Of a stretch of DNA of 64,000 nt, positions 22,781 to 33,977 are shown in pieces. The stretch spans positions 107,005,501 through 107,069,500 of the forward strand of contig OY856413.1 in the NCBI GenBank assembly GCA_963693085.1, read 5' to 3'. The DNA is from Alisma plantago-aquatica (taxonomy: Eukaryota > Streptophyta > Magnoliopsida > Alismatales > Alismataceae). The first letter of the stretch is position 1, and every line of letters begins with the position of its first letter. Made by a program: the position numbers and the translations under genes. The notes under the pieces are model-generated. The model was given only the letters and a program-made list of their open reading frames with translations. It did no database searches and was not told the DNA's origin.

Positions 22781-23958
22781 TAAGGGTAGAAAGGTAAATC
22801 GACTATTTTCTTAGCCAGCCCGCTAATAAATGAAAAGATGATGTGTCCCTCTATGATTGGTCCATAATTGCTTTATCTTGCAAAATTCATAAATAAAGAT
22901 TGGTAACTCCGATTAAGACATGAAATATATGAATTTTGATCATAAGAACACAAGGAATCCAATAAAAATAGTTTTATAGCCCGAATCTGATCATAGTTGA
23001 AAAATTAGTGTAAATCATCATCTTTAATGAATTAAAGATTAAGAAACCCTATTTTGATATGATTAATGTGGTTTAATGGATCTTAAGAGTTGATATTAAT
23101 CTTTTAAATGTAAAAAGGAACATTGAGTTCAAAAAGGAAGAATTTTGCACATGATTAGTCTAATTTAGGGTTTATGTGCTTAAATATGCATGAAATTTGA
23201 AAAGGGAATAAAGTTATCATCTTTAATTATTCAATTAAGGAAAAACCCTTAGATTTGATGATAGATGGATAATTCAAGCTGATATTAACATGTTGTTAAT
23301 GAAAGAGAAAATAGTATTTAAAAATATGATCTTTTTATATATTTGGTTTAATTTAGGGTTTCGTGCATGATTATGCACTAATGAGCTTGAAAACCCTAAT
23401 TTTGATGAATATGTCTTTTAATTGGTTTAATTATGTAAATCCACGAATAAAATAGAGATGTGATGATCCTAAGCCAATTTGAGCATAAAAGATCCTTAAG
23501 GTGGATAATTTGAGTAATTAGGGTTTTTATGAGTGGAAAAGTTGTTTTAGGGTTTGTTAACTTAAAAAGGATAAAGTTTGAGAAATTGATCTAAGAAACC
23601 CTAATGCATCCTAATGAGACTTAGAAACCTTAGAAAGGTGTCCCAAGTAAATAAGGAGTTGTTTGGGATATGCTTGTGACATTTAGACATTATACATGTT
23701 TTCAGGATCAATGTTTGCTTGATTGATTGATTGGACATCTAGTTGGATTTGGATAAATTGTTGCTTGAGATCTCCAAGACATGTATGTGGTTACTTATGA
23801 ATAACTGCTTAGTTTTCCGATGGTTTCTCAGATGTTTAATCACATTGAATGCAACTAAACTGTTTGGATGTTCATATTGCAAAAATAAAGTGACTATGAC
23901 TATCACTTAATGTATATGCCTATAAACTCAGATCATGGTTCTCTCTGTGGCATAATAG

Positions 23959-24191
23959 CTAACCTAGTACATGGCTGCCTATGGGTAGGTCCATCAGGTT
24001 AGAGAAAGGCCTAGTACATGGCTACCTATTGGGTAGGTCCATCAAGTCTATGGATGACCTAGTACATGGCTACCCATTGGGTAGGTCCATCAGGCCTATG
24101 GTTTACTTAGTACATGGCTACCATAGAGGTAGGACCATCAAGTCATAATGAGTTAGGTATTGGGCTATCTTCGGATAGTGCCATGCGACTC
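23959..24191 (+). repeat. Array of five three-stem hairpins (5' LTR)
   Basis: Units start near 23959, 24008, 24056, 24104 and 24150, each about 40 nt. Each has an outer 5-7 bp stem, a middle ATGG/CCAT stem and an inner CTACC/GGTAG stem. Outer stems differ in step: CTAACCT/AGGTTAG (unit 1), GACCT/AGGTC (unit 3, intact in the 3' LTR), ACTT/AAGT (unit 4), GAGTT/GACTC (unit 5). Unit 5 has inner CTATC-TTCG-GATAG. Confidence 0.8.
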
Positions 24192-24360
24192 TATTACCTA
24201 AAAGAGAGGTGATATTTTTGTCCACTACAGGGGCAGCCCAGAGTTTGAGAATATGTATGGATTGAGTTGTATGGCTTAAAATGTTATCTTGATTGTTAAA
24301 TGATTAATTGAATGATTATATTGTTACCATAGTTGAACATTATCTGTTTCCTCCACATAC

Positions 24361-24392
24361 CAGCTTCGGCTGACCGACATTTTGTTTGTCGG
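24361..24392 (+). other. Tandem UUCG and CCGAC/GTCGG hairpins (5' LTR)
   Basis: CAGC-TTCG-GCTG (24361-24372) then CCGAC (24374-24378) with GTCGG (24388-24392), 8 bp before the putative acceptor AG. Duplicated at 32146-32177 in the 3' LTR. Confidence 0.7.
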
Positions 24393-24683
24393 CATTTTAG
24401 GTACAATGAAAAGTACAAACAGTAAAGCGACACCTTGTGAATTCAAGAATTAAAGACCAAGAGGAATTAGATATAGTAGTTCAGTTGAGGTTAGAAGTTA
24501 GTTTGTTCCCAACTTTTCAAGGTATGCAAAGAAAAATTTTATTACCATTTTTAGTATAGTCTGTTAGAATTTAATAATTGTTTATGGTTATATGTCAAAC
24601 CTTTGATCTGGGATTAATGGGTGCGGCTTCAACCTCTTGGTCTCCCTTAATTGGGGGTTATCGGGAGGTGAGGTCATAACATT

Positions 24684-24695
24684 TGGTATCAGAGC
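24684..24695 (+). promoter_or_regulatory. Primer-binding site, initiator tRNA-Met
   Basis: TGGTATCAGAGC starts two bases after the LTR end (24681). It is complementary to the 3' end of plant initiator tRNA-Met and would prime minus-strand cDNA. Confidence 0.95.
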
Positions 24696-27600
24696 CTAGG
24701 TTCCTCAGTTAACCATTAATAATTATTAAATTTTACAAACTCCATAGAACCCAAGGGAGTTATTAGAGGAGTATCTGAAAGGCAGAGGTGTCTAGAAAGG
24801 GATCATGACCGGGGGCTGGTAAGATTTTCCTCCGCACCGCTAGTCGGAATATGAGGACTCCTGGACCCGTGTGACCACCTGGCCAAAGTCTTAGGGTATG
24901 AATCGAAATAAGATACATTTAGGACTTCTCATCTTATTCATCCCTTCTCATCACAAAATTCTGATAAGGACATAAAGGATTAGGGTTTTCTTTCTTCTCC
25001 TCACCCTCTTGAGGTGTGGGTCAGGTTAATAAGGTTTAAGGAATCCTCCACTAAATTAATGAAAGGCATGTAAATAAGATTTCATGAACATAAGCTTAAT
25101 AGATTAAGCGCAAAATAAATAATAGATACATGCTTAGGTCGTATGACATAAGTTTTCATGTCCTCAGAAGAGCCTGAGGCTAGACCTTCTTGTCAGGAGG
25201 ATAAGTTAGTCTTGGAGATAGAGATCTCCATTGCAAGTAGAGACCTGGCACATCCTCTGAGGATGATGCTAACCCTAACCCTAAGTGAAGGTTAGAGAGA
25301 GAGATGAGTTGGACCAGGTGTTTGAAAGGACATGCCTTTGGGGTGCCATACGATCCATGGGTGACCTAGAACCTTTGGCAACCCAACCCTGGGAAGGGTC
25401 GTGCATGTTAGGGTAAGGGATAGCTCCTTAGATGATGATGTTAGTGAAGGACCATAGAAACCCTATGGGCTTGTACAAGTAGGGCATAGCTAGCACCTAG
25501 GGCACGTCATAATGTTGGCAGTAGGATGAAACCCTGGATAAGGAATTATGATGGAGCATAAAGGGTTATGGATGATCTTGAGCAACCATAAGTTTGAACC
25601 TAGGCTTCAACCACGTAGAGTATGCTTTTGAGGATGATCCTTCATGGAGAAAGGACTTCTAATGGTGAGGTTGGATGTGGGGTTAGCTCTAGAGAGAGAG
25701 CAGGAAACCCAGCAAGAAGGTTGGAAGCCTAAAACCTGAACAATGGATGATAGTGGTTGCCTCATGATCGATCCCTAAAAGTTGATGATATCTTGGTTAC
25801 CTTTAGAGGGACCAACCCTAGAGAATGAAGATGAAGCATCCGGTGCCTATGTGCCTACAGTATAGGTGTTTACCTTCTAAGGTAGGAAGAAGAGTTCCTT
25901 AGACCAAGAGAGGTTTAGTGAACAGGTTCCGAGGCCTTGTACCTTGTTGGTTGTCCTTAAGGAGGATCCAACTCTAAGTGTTGCTCGAGTTGAAGGATGA
26001 CAAGAAGTGCATGTCATGCCTTTTGCATGCTTGGTTCGTGGTTAAGAGATGGGGCATGCAATTGAACACCTACAAGTAAACCTAGGGTTCCTAGGCCTAA
26101 GAGGGGAAGCGGTGTACCTAAGGCTCATGATGAGAAGTGGAGTTCCTATAGAAGCGAGCATGGTACTCCTCATGTATAGAGGAAAAAGGGGAAGCCCCTT
26201 AAGTTTAAGGTTGATGTGTTCCTATAGAAGTTGAGGTCCTTAGAACCCCTCACAACTAGGTTGATGATAAAGGGAAAGTTTGATCTTGATCCAACATCGA
26301 GGTAGGCTCATGGGGATGTAAACCCTAGACCTAAGAGCTTTTGTGACCTTAGAGATAGTTTTCCTCCCGTCCTGGGAGAGGGACCCCTTTGGAAGGGTGT
26401 ATATCAGTCTTATTGGTTCAAGGTAACCTAAAGAGGTCTCATAGGATCTTGAGAAGCTAAGTGAAAGGTACATGGTATGAGAATGAATCTACAGACCCAT
26501 AGATATCCATCTCTATTGCATATGAATGTGTTACCATGGAGGTAATCGGCATGGGGCTTGACCAAGGTTGGCATGATCCCTATGAAAGGATGGATGTCAG
26601 CCCATGTATGCAGAAAGAGAGATGATGAAGACTTGGGTAAGGTTCTAAGTGAATATGTACTATAATGGAGAATCCTAAGTCTATCCTAGGGTCAAGTAGG
26701 GATAAGACGGATGAAAGTAGGAGTTGCCTAATTCCCCAGTTGCACATGACCATAGGGTCGGGAGGTAACAACTATCATTGTCTGAGGGCCATGGGTTAGG
26801 AGATTGATCACCTTCATGAACTCATGGGACCCAAAGGGAACATGAGTAGGGCACTCTCTTGATGCATGAGGAAGAGGGATGACCCCAAAAGAGTCGGTAC
26901 CCTTAGACCTAGAGGAGATGACCAAGGATATAAACCTCAGTAGGTTCAAGACTAGTTTGATATCATGATGTCCGTGATGTTGAGACATATGTGGCACGTT
27001 GCAACTTAGATGTAAAGGTGTATTGGCAAGGTGGGATGTACCATCTCTACTCTTGGAACTGGAAGAACTCTGTATTTGGACTGCAGCCAAATGCTTATTT
27101 CCTCTTGTTATGGGGGTCAGAGATAGGACATTACGCGTGCCATACACCAAGGATAAGGGATGATGTAGGTTGGAACGTTGCCACAAGGATTGGGGATAGA
27201 GAGGATAATCTACCCTGGTAAAGTGAATGATACATGGATGGTTTGTAAACCCTAAGAGGAATGAGGTAGTCACCTTATGAGGATGTTTCTAGCATGAGCT
27301 AAGTGGAGCTTACAAGTTATACCAGGTTGAGTTTGGTCACCATGATGATGAAATCAGAGAGTGTTCTTAATGGAGATAGACATGGAGTTTGAGGTAATAT
27401 GATAAGTGAAATACATGGAAGTTAATGTCTTCAATGTTACCTAACACCTAAGGATGTAAGGTGATAATGGATGCTCTGGTTGAGATACATTTGACATGTT
27501 TAACTAGAAGCTAGAAGAGGTTGTTTGGATAACCCTAAGTTCAAAAAGGAGAGGTGTTTGGATAACACTCAGATGTAACAAGATACATTGAAAAGTTATG

Positions 27601-28600
27601 GTTGTTTGGTTAGCCAGTCTAGTCCTGGATGTAATGAAAGGATGGTGGTAAAACCTCGGATGTACTTCTTTGGAAGAAAAGGTGATGAAACCCCGACTAT
27701 AGTGGTTTAGGGTTTTGGAGGAATTGATCTTGGAAGAATCATGACATACAGGAAATCATGATACACCATGGAAAATGGCAATAGCACTTTGGATGCTTAA
27801 GATGAGGTTGCATGTGGTTTATGGCCATGCAAGCCAGGAGGTAAAGGACGAACCCCAGTAACCCAGTGTATCGATATAGAGGACAAAAGAGTCCCTGAGA
27901 GGGAATGGGAGTTCAACACTATGGATGTTATGATAGGTCTTCCCTGGGTCAAAGAAGGTTGATATACAATATGGGTTATGGTAGGTCGCCTTACCTAGAT
28001 ATTATGAGAAAGGAAGAGTTCGGTTAAGGGACAGATCCAGTTGAACTACACATGAGAAAGATGGTTCAACTACACCATGAAGCGAGTTCAAAGGTTCTTG
28101 AGTTTGAACTAAAGGTTCCCTTCCAAAAGGTGGAAGTAGGTACATTGAGAATTCTATGTTAGTATAGTTTAACACCCCTAACTATGGTCCAGACTAAAGG
28201 GTCTGATGAGGGCATGTGTGCTCGTTCAGGGTGATATCTAGAGACAGTTTTTATCCTATGAAAGATGTGAAGATAACCACCATAGCGAGTATCGGGTTTT
28301 ATAAGAAGCTCTGTAAGGGAGGTTGTGTCGGTCACCACTTCAGTAAGGTGATGTTGGTGAAAAGGACCACATGATGGTTAGAAAAGGACCACAATGTGTG
28401 TAGATGAAGTCACTTTGATTGTGCAAGGGATGAATCGACCCTAGAGATGATGAGAGTCATGAGCAGATGCAAAGTAGGCTGACATACAAGTTACTGTGCG
28501 AGAAAATGTGGCATGAAAATCCGACCCCTCTAAGTTATAACTAAGAGAGTTGAGTCCCCGATACATGGGTCCATTAGAGATGGATGGGTGGAGAAGGTTA
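24696..28600 (+). other. Non-coding core of nested element
   Basis: 3.9 kb with no intact gag, protease, RT or RNase H. The first 170 bp include a leader block, TCTAGAAAGG...GGGGGCTGGTAAGATTTTCC (about 24790-24830), also present in the LARD at 44401-44474. Longer frames (such as minus 26728-27273) have no recognised domain. It is either a decayed gag-pol beyond recognition or foreign filler. Confidence 0.6.
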
Positions 28601-28920
28601 GGTTTGACCCTACCCCTCAGGATAGAGTAATGTGTGATGAGTTCCATGTGTCCGATTTAGAGCACTATGTGAGGTACCCCGACCATGTGCTGAGCAATGA
28701 ACCTAGTGAGCCCCAAGGGAGGCTGAAATGGCCTGAGTCAGCTATGTAGTTTATAGACGCCAGGATGAAAGAACTCAGAGAAAAGAATATGTGATAATAA
28801 AGGTTCTTTGAAAATGCCATGGGTACAGCAAAGCCACATAGGGGCCAATGATGGACATGGAAAAGTCTTATCCTGAATTGTTTGTTTGCTTGTTTGAATT
28901 TTGAGGACAAAATTCCTATA
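28601..28920 (+). pseudogene. Integrase C-terminal remnant of Ty3/gypsy pol
   Basis: A plus-strand frame at 28630-28710 reads MCDEFHVSDLEHYVRYPDHV, which matches the conserved 'VFHVSxLRKYVxDPSHVL' end of chromovirus integrases. About 200 bp further, TTTTGAGGACAAAATTCCTATAAGAGGGG is the standard Tekay/Del 3' block leading into the PPT. The upstream integrase core is not readable, so this is a relic. Confidence 0.75.
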
Positions 28921-28932
28921 AGAGGGGAAGGA
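28921..28932 (+). promoter_or_regulatory. Polypurine tract
   Basis: AGAGGGGAAGGA directly abuts the TGTTACAA start of the 3' LTR. It would prime plus-strand cDNA. Confidence 0.9.
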
Positions 28933-31900
28933 TGTTACAACCCCAATTTTTGGGTTCAAGTGGTGATAAATATAATTTCTCATATTAAATAATCATATAT
29001 TTGGTTGAGAATAATTGGATTTCGTTTAAAATAGCCTTGTTTTTTTATTTGTGGGCTTTATGGGCTATTGGGCCCAATAACAAGGAAAATAAAAAAGAAA
29101 ATTCAATTAGTAAATGAATAATTGAATATTTGAGAAAAGAAATATGTGGAAACCTCTAGAAGGCAAATCGAAAGAGGGATTTCGTGTCTCTTGGGTTCCT
29201 TGGGTTCTAAGGAGTCCAAAGTTGTAAAAAGAAAGCAATAAGAAAAGAAAAGATTAATTATAAGAAATAAATTGAAAATAATGATAAAATGTGGAAAAGG
29301 AGTGGAAAGAGGCATAAATGAGATTTCTTGGTGAAATTTCGTATCCATGAGGTTGCTAATATTAAAAGGGATGCCAATGAGGAAAATAAAAGAGAAATAA
29401 AAAGAAATCCTCAAAAAGGAATATTTAAATGAGAAATAAGCAAGATAATGTGAAATAATGCATAAAGATGCATCTAGAAGGATAATAAGTATCCAATAAA
29501 AAGAATTTCGAAATAATAGAGTTTCTTGGGGTCCAAGGAGCCCCAAATAAAGAGGAAAGAAAGAGAAAATACCAAAAGTACAAAATAAGAGGATAATGCT
29601 TTTTCTATTAAAAGGAAATATTAATTTTGTGGCTAGTAGATTTAAAAGCCAAAACCAAGGAACATAAAGGAGGTAAAATTCGGATTCCTTAATAACCAAG
29701 GATCGTGAAATAGAAAGGGTGTCTTTTAATAATTATAAGAGAAGAGTTTTTCTTGTACACAATGAAAGATAGGGCTTTTAGTAATCAAATGCCTGGTTGC
29801 CTTTGCAACTATGTTCCTTTCTAGGAGGATGAAGATGATCTAACCCTACCCCCTTCTCTTGGTCCTACCCTAATAGAAAGGACCCCTATATAAAGACGGA
29901 TCCCACGTTGAGTACCCAGGCATCCTCGCTGGGTTTCATAAACTGAAAGAGATGAGAGCTTGTTCCACGCTAGTTCCTCCTTGACGTAGTGGTGGCCGAT
30001 GCAGAAGATCTTGCATCTACACCCACTCCTATTCCTTGGGGATACGATGGCTTTAAAGGGAGGTTCCTCTGACCGGACCTGGGCGCAGGGTTGGAGGACG
30101 GCAATGTGGCCGACAAGGTGCAGGTGGTTGGCATCACGGTGGAGCGACCGCGATCTGCAGACCCACCAGAGCAGCCACTCCTTTGGTCATGTGTGCCAGG
30201 GAGGTTTGGAGGTTGTTCCTCATCAGAGACCTAGGAGGAGTTGAGGGCAATGTTGGCTCTCACCGTGGAGGAGGCACCTGCCGGCCCAGACACACGGACC
30301 TCGGCGGTTCTGTCACCATCGCGACCGGGAGGGTCGAGGAAGCCAGGGATGGAGCCAGCTGTGACCTCGATGCCTGCAAGGGAGGAGAAGCCCCGTGCGG
30401 AGACAACAGGAAGGGGAAGGAATAGCACGAGGTCATGGCCTCGTTGCGCAGCAGGCGCGCAGGAAGACGTCGACGCAAAGCGTCGTGGCTGGCGTCCGTG
30501 AGGATCGCGAGGAAGGAGATAATAGAGCAGAATGACGCGAGGGCCCCTGGGGCTGAACATGACCCATAAGGGTAGAAAGGTAAATTGACTATTTACTTAG
30601 CCGGCCCGCTAATAAATGAAAAGATGATGTGTCCCTCTATGATTGGTCCATAATTGCTTTATCTTGCAAAATTCAGAAATAAAGATTGGTAACTCCGATT
30701 AAGACATATAATATATGAATTTTGATCAGAAGACCACAAGGAATCCAATAAAAATAGTTTTAAAGCCTGAATCTGATCATAGTTGAAAAATTAGTGTAAA
30801 TCATCATCTTTAATGAATTAAAGATTAAGAAACCCTATTTTGATATGATTAATGTGGTTTAATGGATCTTTAGAGTTGATATTAATCTGTTAAATGTAAA
30901 AAGGAACATTGAGTTCAAAAAGGAAGAACTTTGCACATGATTAGTTTAAGTTAGGGTTTATGTGCTTAAATATGCATGGAATTTGAAAAGGGCATAAAGT
31001 TATCATCTTTAATGAATCAATTAAGGAAAACCCTTAGATTTGATGATAGATGGATAATTCAAGCTGATATTAACCTGTTGTTAATGAAAGAGAAAATAGG
31101 ATTTAAAAATATGATTTTTTATATATTTGGTTTAATTTAGGGTTCCGTGCATGATTATGCACTAATGAGCTTGCAAACCCTAGTTTTGATGAATATGTCT
31201 TTTAATTGGTTTAATTATGTAAATCCATGAATAAAATAGAGATGTGATGATCCTAAGCCAATTTGAGCATAAAAGATCCTTAAGAGTGGATAATTTTAGT
31301 AATTAGGGATTTTATGAGTGGAAAAGTTGTTTTAGGGTTTGTTAACTTAAAAAGGATAAAGTTTGAGAAATTGATCTAAGAAACCATAATGCATCCTAAT
31401 GAGACTTAGAAACCTTAGAAAGGTGTCCCAAGTCAATAAGGAGTTGTTTGGGATATGCTTGTGACATTTAGACATTATACATGTTTTCAGGATCAATGTT
31501 TGCTTGATTGATTGATTGGACATCTAGTTGGATTTGGATAAATTGTTGCTTGAGATCTCCAAGACAGGTATGTGGTTACTTATGAATAACCACTTAGTTT
31601 TCCGATGGTTTCTCGGATGTTTAATCGCATTGAATGCAACCAAACTGTTTGGATGTTCATATTGCAAAAATAAAGTGACTATGACTATCACTTAATGTAT
31701 ATGCCTATAAACTCAGATCCTGGTTCTCTCTGTGGCATAATAGCTAACCTAGTACATGGCTGCATATGGGTAGGTCCATTAGGTTAGAGAAAGGCCTAGT
31801 ACATGGCTACCTATTGGGTAGGTCCATCAGGTCTATGGATGACCTAGTACATGGCTACCCATTGGGTAGGTCCATCAGGTCTATGGTTGACTTAGTACAT

Positions 31901-32467
31901 GGCTACCATGGAGGTAGGACCATCAAGCCATAACGAGTTAGGTATTGGGCTATCTTCGGATAGTGCCATGCGACTCTATTACCTAAAAGAGAGGTGATAT
32001 TCATGTCCACTGAAGGGGCAGCCCAGAGTTGGAGAATATGTATGGATTGAGTTGTATGGCTTAAAATGTTATCTTGATTGTTAAATGATTAATTGAATGA
32101 TTATATTGTTACCATAGTTGAACATTATCTATTTTCTCCACATACCAGCTTCGGCTGACCGACGTTTTGTTTGTCGGCATTTTAGGTACAATGAAAAGTA
32201 CAAACAGTAAAGCGACACCTTGTGAATTCAAGAATTAAAGAACAAGAGGAATTAGATAGAATAGTTCAGCTGAGGTTAGAAGTTAGTTTGTTCCCAACTT
32301 TTCAAGGTATGCAAAGAAAAAAATTTATTACCATTTTCAGTATAGTCTCTTAGAATTTAATAATTGTTTATGGTTATATGTCGAACCTTTGATCCAGGAT
32401 TAATGGGTGCGGCTTCAACCTCTTGGTCTCCCTTAATTGGGGGTTATCGAGAGGTGAGGTCATAACA
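28933..32467 (+). repeat. 3' LTR of nested element
   Basis: 3535 bp, the same order as the 5' LTR: TATATAA near 29887, GC-rich leader about 29960-30570, donor ACAG/GTATGTGG at 31568, hairpin array 31744-31975, tandem hairpins 32146-32177, acceptor TTTTAG/GTAC at 32185. Here the outer stems of units 2 and 3 are better paired than in the 5' LTR (GGCCT/AGGTC, GACCT/AGGTC). A 198-codon minus-strand frame (29103-29699) across the purine-rich U3 is strongly hydrophobic and probably compositional. Confidence 0.95.
31744..31975 (+). repeat. Array of five three-stem hairpins (3' LTR)
   Basis: Same five units as the 5' LTR. CTAACCT (31744-31750) pairs with AGGTTAG (31781-31787). The last unit again has CTATC-TTCG-GATAG. 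Confidence 0.8.
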
Positions 32468-32472
32468 GGTAG
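32468..32472. repeat. Right TSD of nested element (GGTAG)
   Basis: Second copy of the duplication at 21143-21147. The host LTR hairpin resumes at 32473 with CCATGTACTAGGTC. Confidence 0.93.
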
Positions 32473-32799
32473 CCATGTACTAGGTCAACCCATTAAGATA
32501 CAGAGGGGACTAGGATCTGAGCTAGCAGGCACATCTCTTATGTGATATTCATATTCACATTATAATTTGTATGAATTAAATTCATCCAACAATTAATTCA
32601 AGCGACGATGTAAACATAGATAAAATCTTTGGAAAACTAATGCGGGATAATCATAAGCATAACAACATACCTGTCAAGTTAATGTGAGACAAAAATAATC
32701 CAATAAATCAATAGGCAAGCAAACATTCAATAAGATCCTGAAACAATTATACAATTTCGTTTTATTACTCATGTCATTAAGATCTATTAAATCTAGCTC

Positions 32800-32910
32800 A
32801 CTTCCTAGGGTTTCTAGTCCATTTTTAGGGTTTCCATTGCAATTAGGGTTTCCCTTCATCTTTTACTATTTGAAACCCTAATTTAATGCAATTGATCACA
32901 AACCCTAATT
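32800..32910 (-). promoter_or_regulatory. Telo-box cluster in solo LTR
   Basis: Five TAGGGTTT or AAACCCTAA boxes in about 110 bp. Such boxes are plant telomere-repeat-like motifs bound by TRB-type Myb proteins. Equivalent boxes occur in the same LTR segment of the sister copies (for example 12968, 13001, 13130, 13208; 23356, 23392, 23519, 23597). Function here is inferred. Confidence 0.5.
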
Positions 32911-33970
32911 ATTTCCTCATCTAATCCTCAATTCCAGATTAAAGGCATAATTAACGATTAATTAAGCTCATTAAGCCTCTTTTACATTAAAGCTACTATT
33001 TTTATCCTTTTAATCCATGACAAGATCATTATACACATTTATCATCAATTCCTAGTTCATTATGGTCCAAATCATAAATGAACTCGATTTGCCATTAATT
33101 CCATCTTTTATTCATGAGAAAACCCTAATTACTACATTTAGGGTACTTATCCACAAATTAGGAACTTTAATGCTCGAAATAGCTTATAACCATGAAAACT
33201 CAATTCTATACATGAAATCAAATAATTAAATCCATTAGCAGTCCTAACTACCAACATTAGGGTTTCAAGGCCCAGTAAAGCCTATGTATGCACATAAACT
33301 CTAAATTAAACCTATTATATGAAAAGACCATCCTTTTAGATGTACTGTGTCATTTTTATTAACAACAGTTTAAGATTGAATTTAAACATCCATATAACCC
33401 CTCCAAAACATTAATCAATAAAGGTCACAATTCTTTCAATAGATAAACCATTAAAGATAGCATATTTATATACTTTTTGAATTTAAAGCATAATTAGTCT
33501 TTAATTACATTTTTATTGCATTCCTTGTATTTTTCTGATCAAAAATCACTACTTATTTGTATTTTTTGGCCAAAGGATCTATTTTTAGCGATTTATACAA
33601 GTTTCAACACTTTTCCTGAATATTGCTCAGAGAGGAGAGTTACCTGAGTTTTTCTGGAAAATTGTCAGCCGTCGAATCACTGGTCTTCTTTGATCACACG
33701 TGATTGCACAACTCTCACAACTAGCGCCCACTTACAGACTTACTGGGGTCGCGAAGAAATCAGGGTCGTTGATTCTCTCTTTGGTCCATCATGGTCTCTG
33801 ATCGAACGAAAACCACTCCTTCTTCCTCGCCTGATTCAACAGAAGCCTTGCGGCAGTGCCGCGGCTGAGGGCTCACCGAAGCAAGGTGCTCTCATCAGGT
33901 TAGGGCACTAGGAGACTAGGGAAGGGGCCGGTAGAGCTCGTGGGGATCTGACCGAGTTGAAGAGGGTCCT

Positions 33971-33977
33971 ATTTATA
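33971..33977 (-). promoter_or_regulatory. TATA box of minus-strand solo LTR
   Basis: ATTTATA on plus is TATAAAT on minus, within GTCCTATAAATAGGACC. It sits between the U3 and GC-rich leader, as in the sister LTRs. Confidence 0.65.

Larger units (their letters stand above)
23783..24400 (+). other. Intron-like module of 5' LTR
   Basis: Acceptor GGCATTTTAG/GTAC at 24400. The donor is ACAT/GTATGTGG, one base off the ACAG/GTATGTGG kept in the 3' LTR (31568), so the 5' copy appears weakened. The hairpin array and tandem hairpins lie inside. Confidence 0.5.
21148..24681 (+). repeat. 5' LTR of nested element
   Basis: TGTTACAACCCC...GGTCATAACA. In order: purine-rich U3 (about 21180-21990), TATATAAAG (22101-22109), GC-rich leader (about 22150-22780), AT-rich tract with several AAACCCTA or TAGGGTTT boxes, hairpin array (23959-24191), tandem hairpins (24361-24392) and terminal CTCCCTTAATTGGGGGTTATC. 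Minus-strand frames of 180 codons across U3 reflect the purine-rich plus strand. Confidence 0.95.
21148..32467 (+). mobile_element. Complete 11.3-kb LTR element, Tekay/Del-like, non-autonomous
   Basis: Two near-identical LTRs (3534 and 3535 bp), a primer site for initiator tRNA-Met just after the 5' LTR, a polypurine tract just before the 3' LTR and a perfect GGTAG duplication define it. The 4.25-kb core holds no intact gag or pol. Only the end of a Ty3/gypsy integrase and the GAGGACAAAATTCC block before the PPT can be recognised, and these point to the Tekay/Del branch of chromoviruses. It would have needed proteins from a relative. High LTR similarity says it is much younger than the solo LTR it interrupts. 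Confidence 0.93.

Noticed and set aside
26728..27273. 181-codon minus-strand frame in the nested element core
   Set aside because: No recognised domain, and the element's coding strand is plus. Probably chance in a non-coding core.
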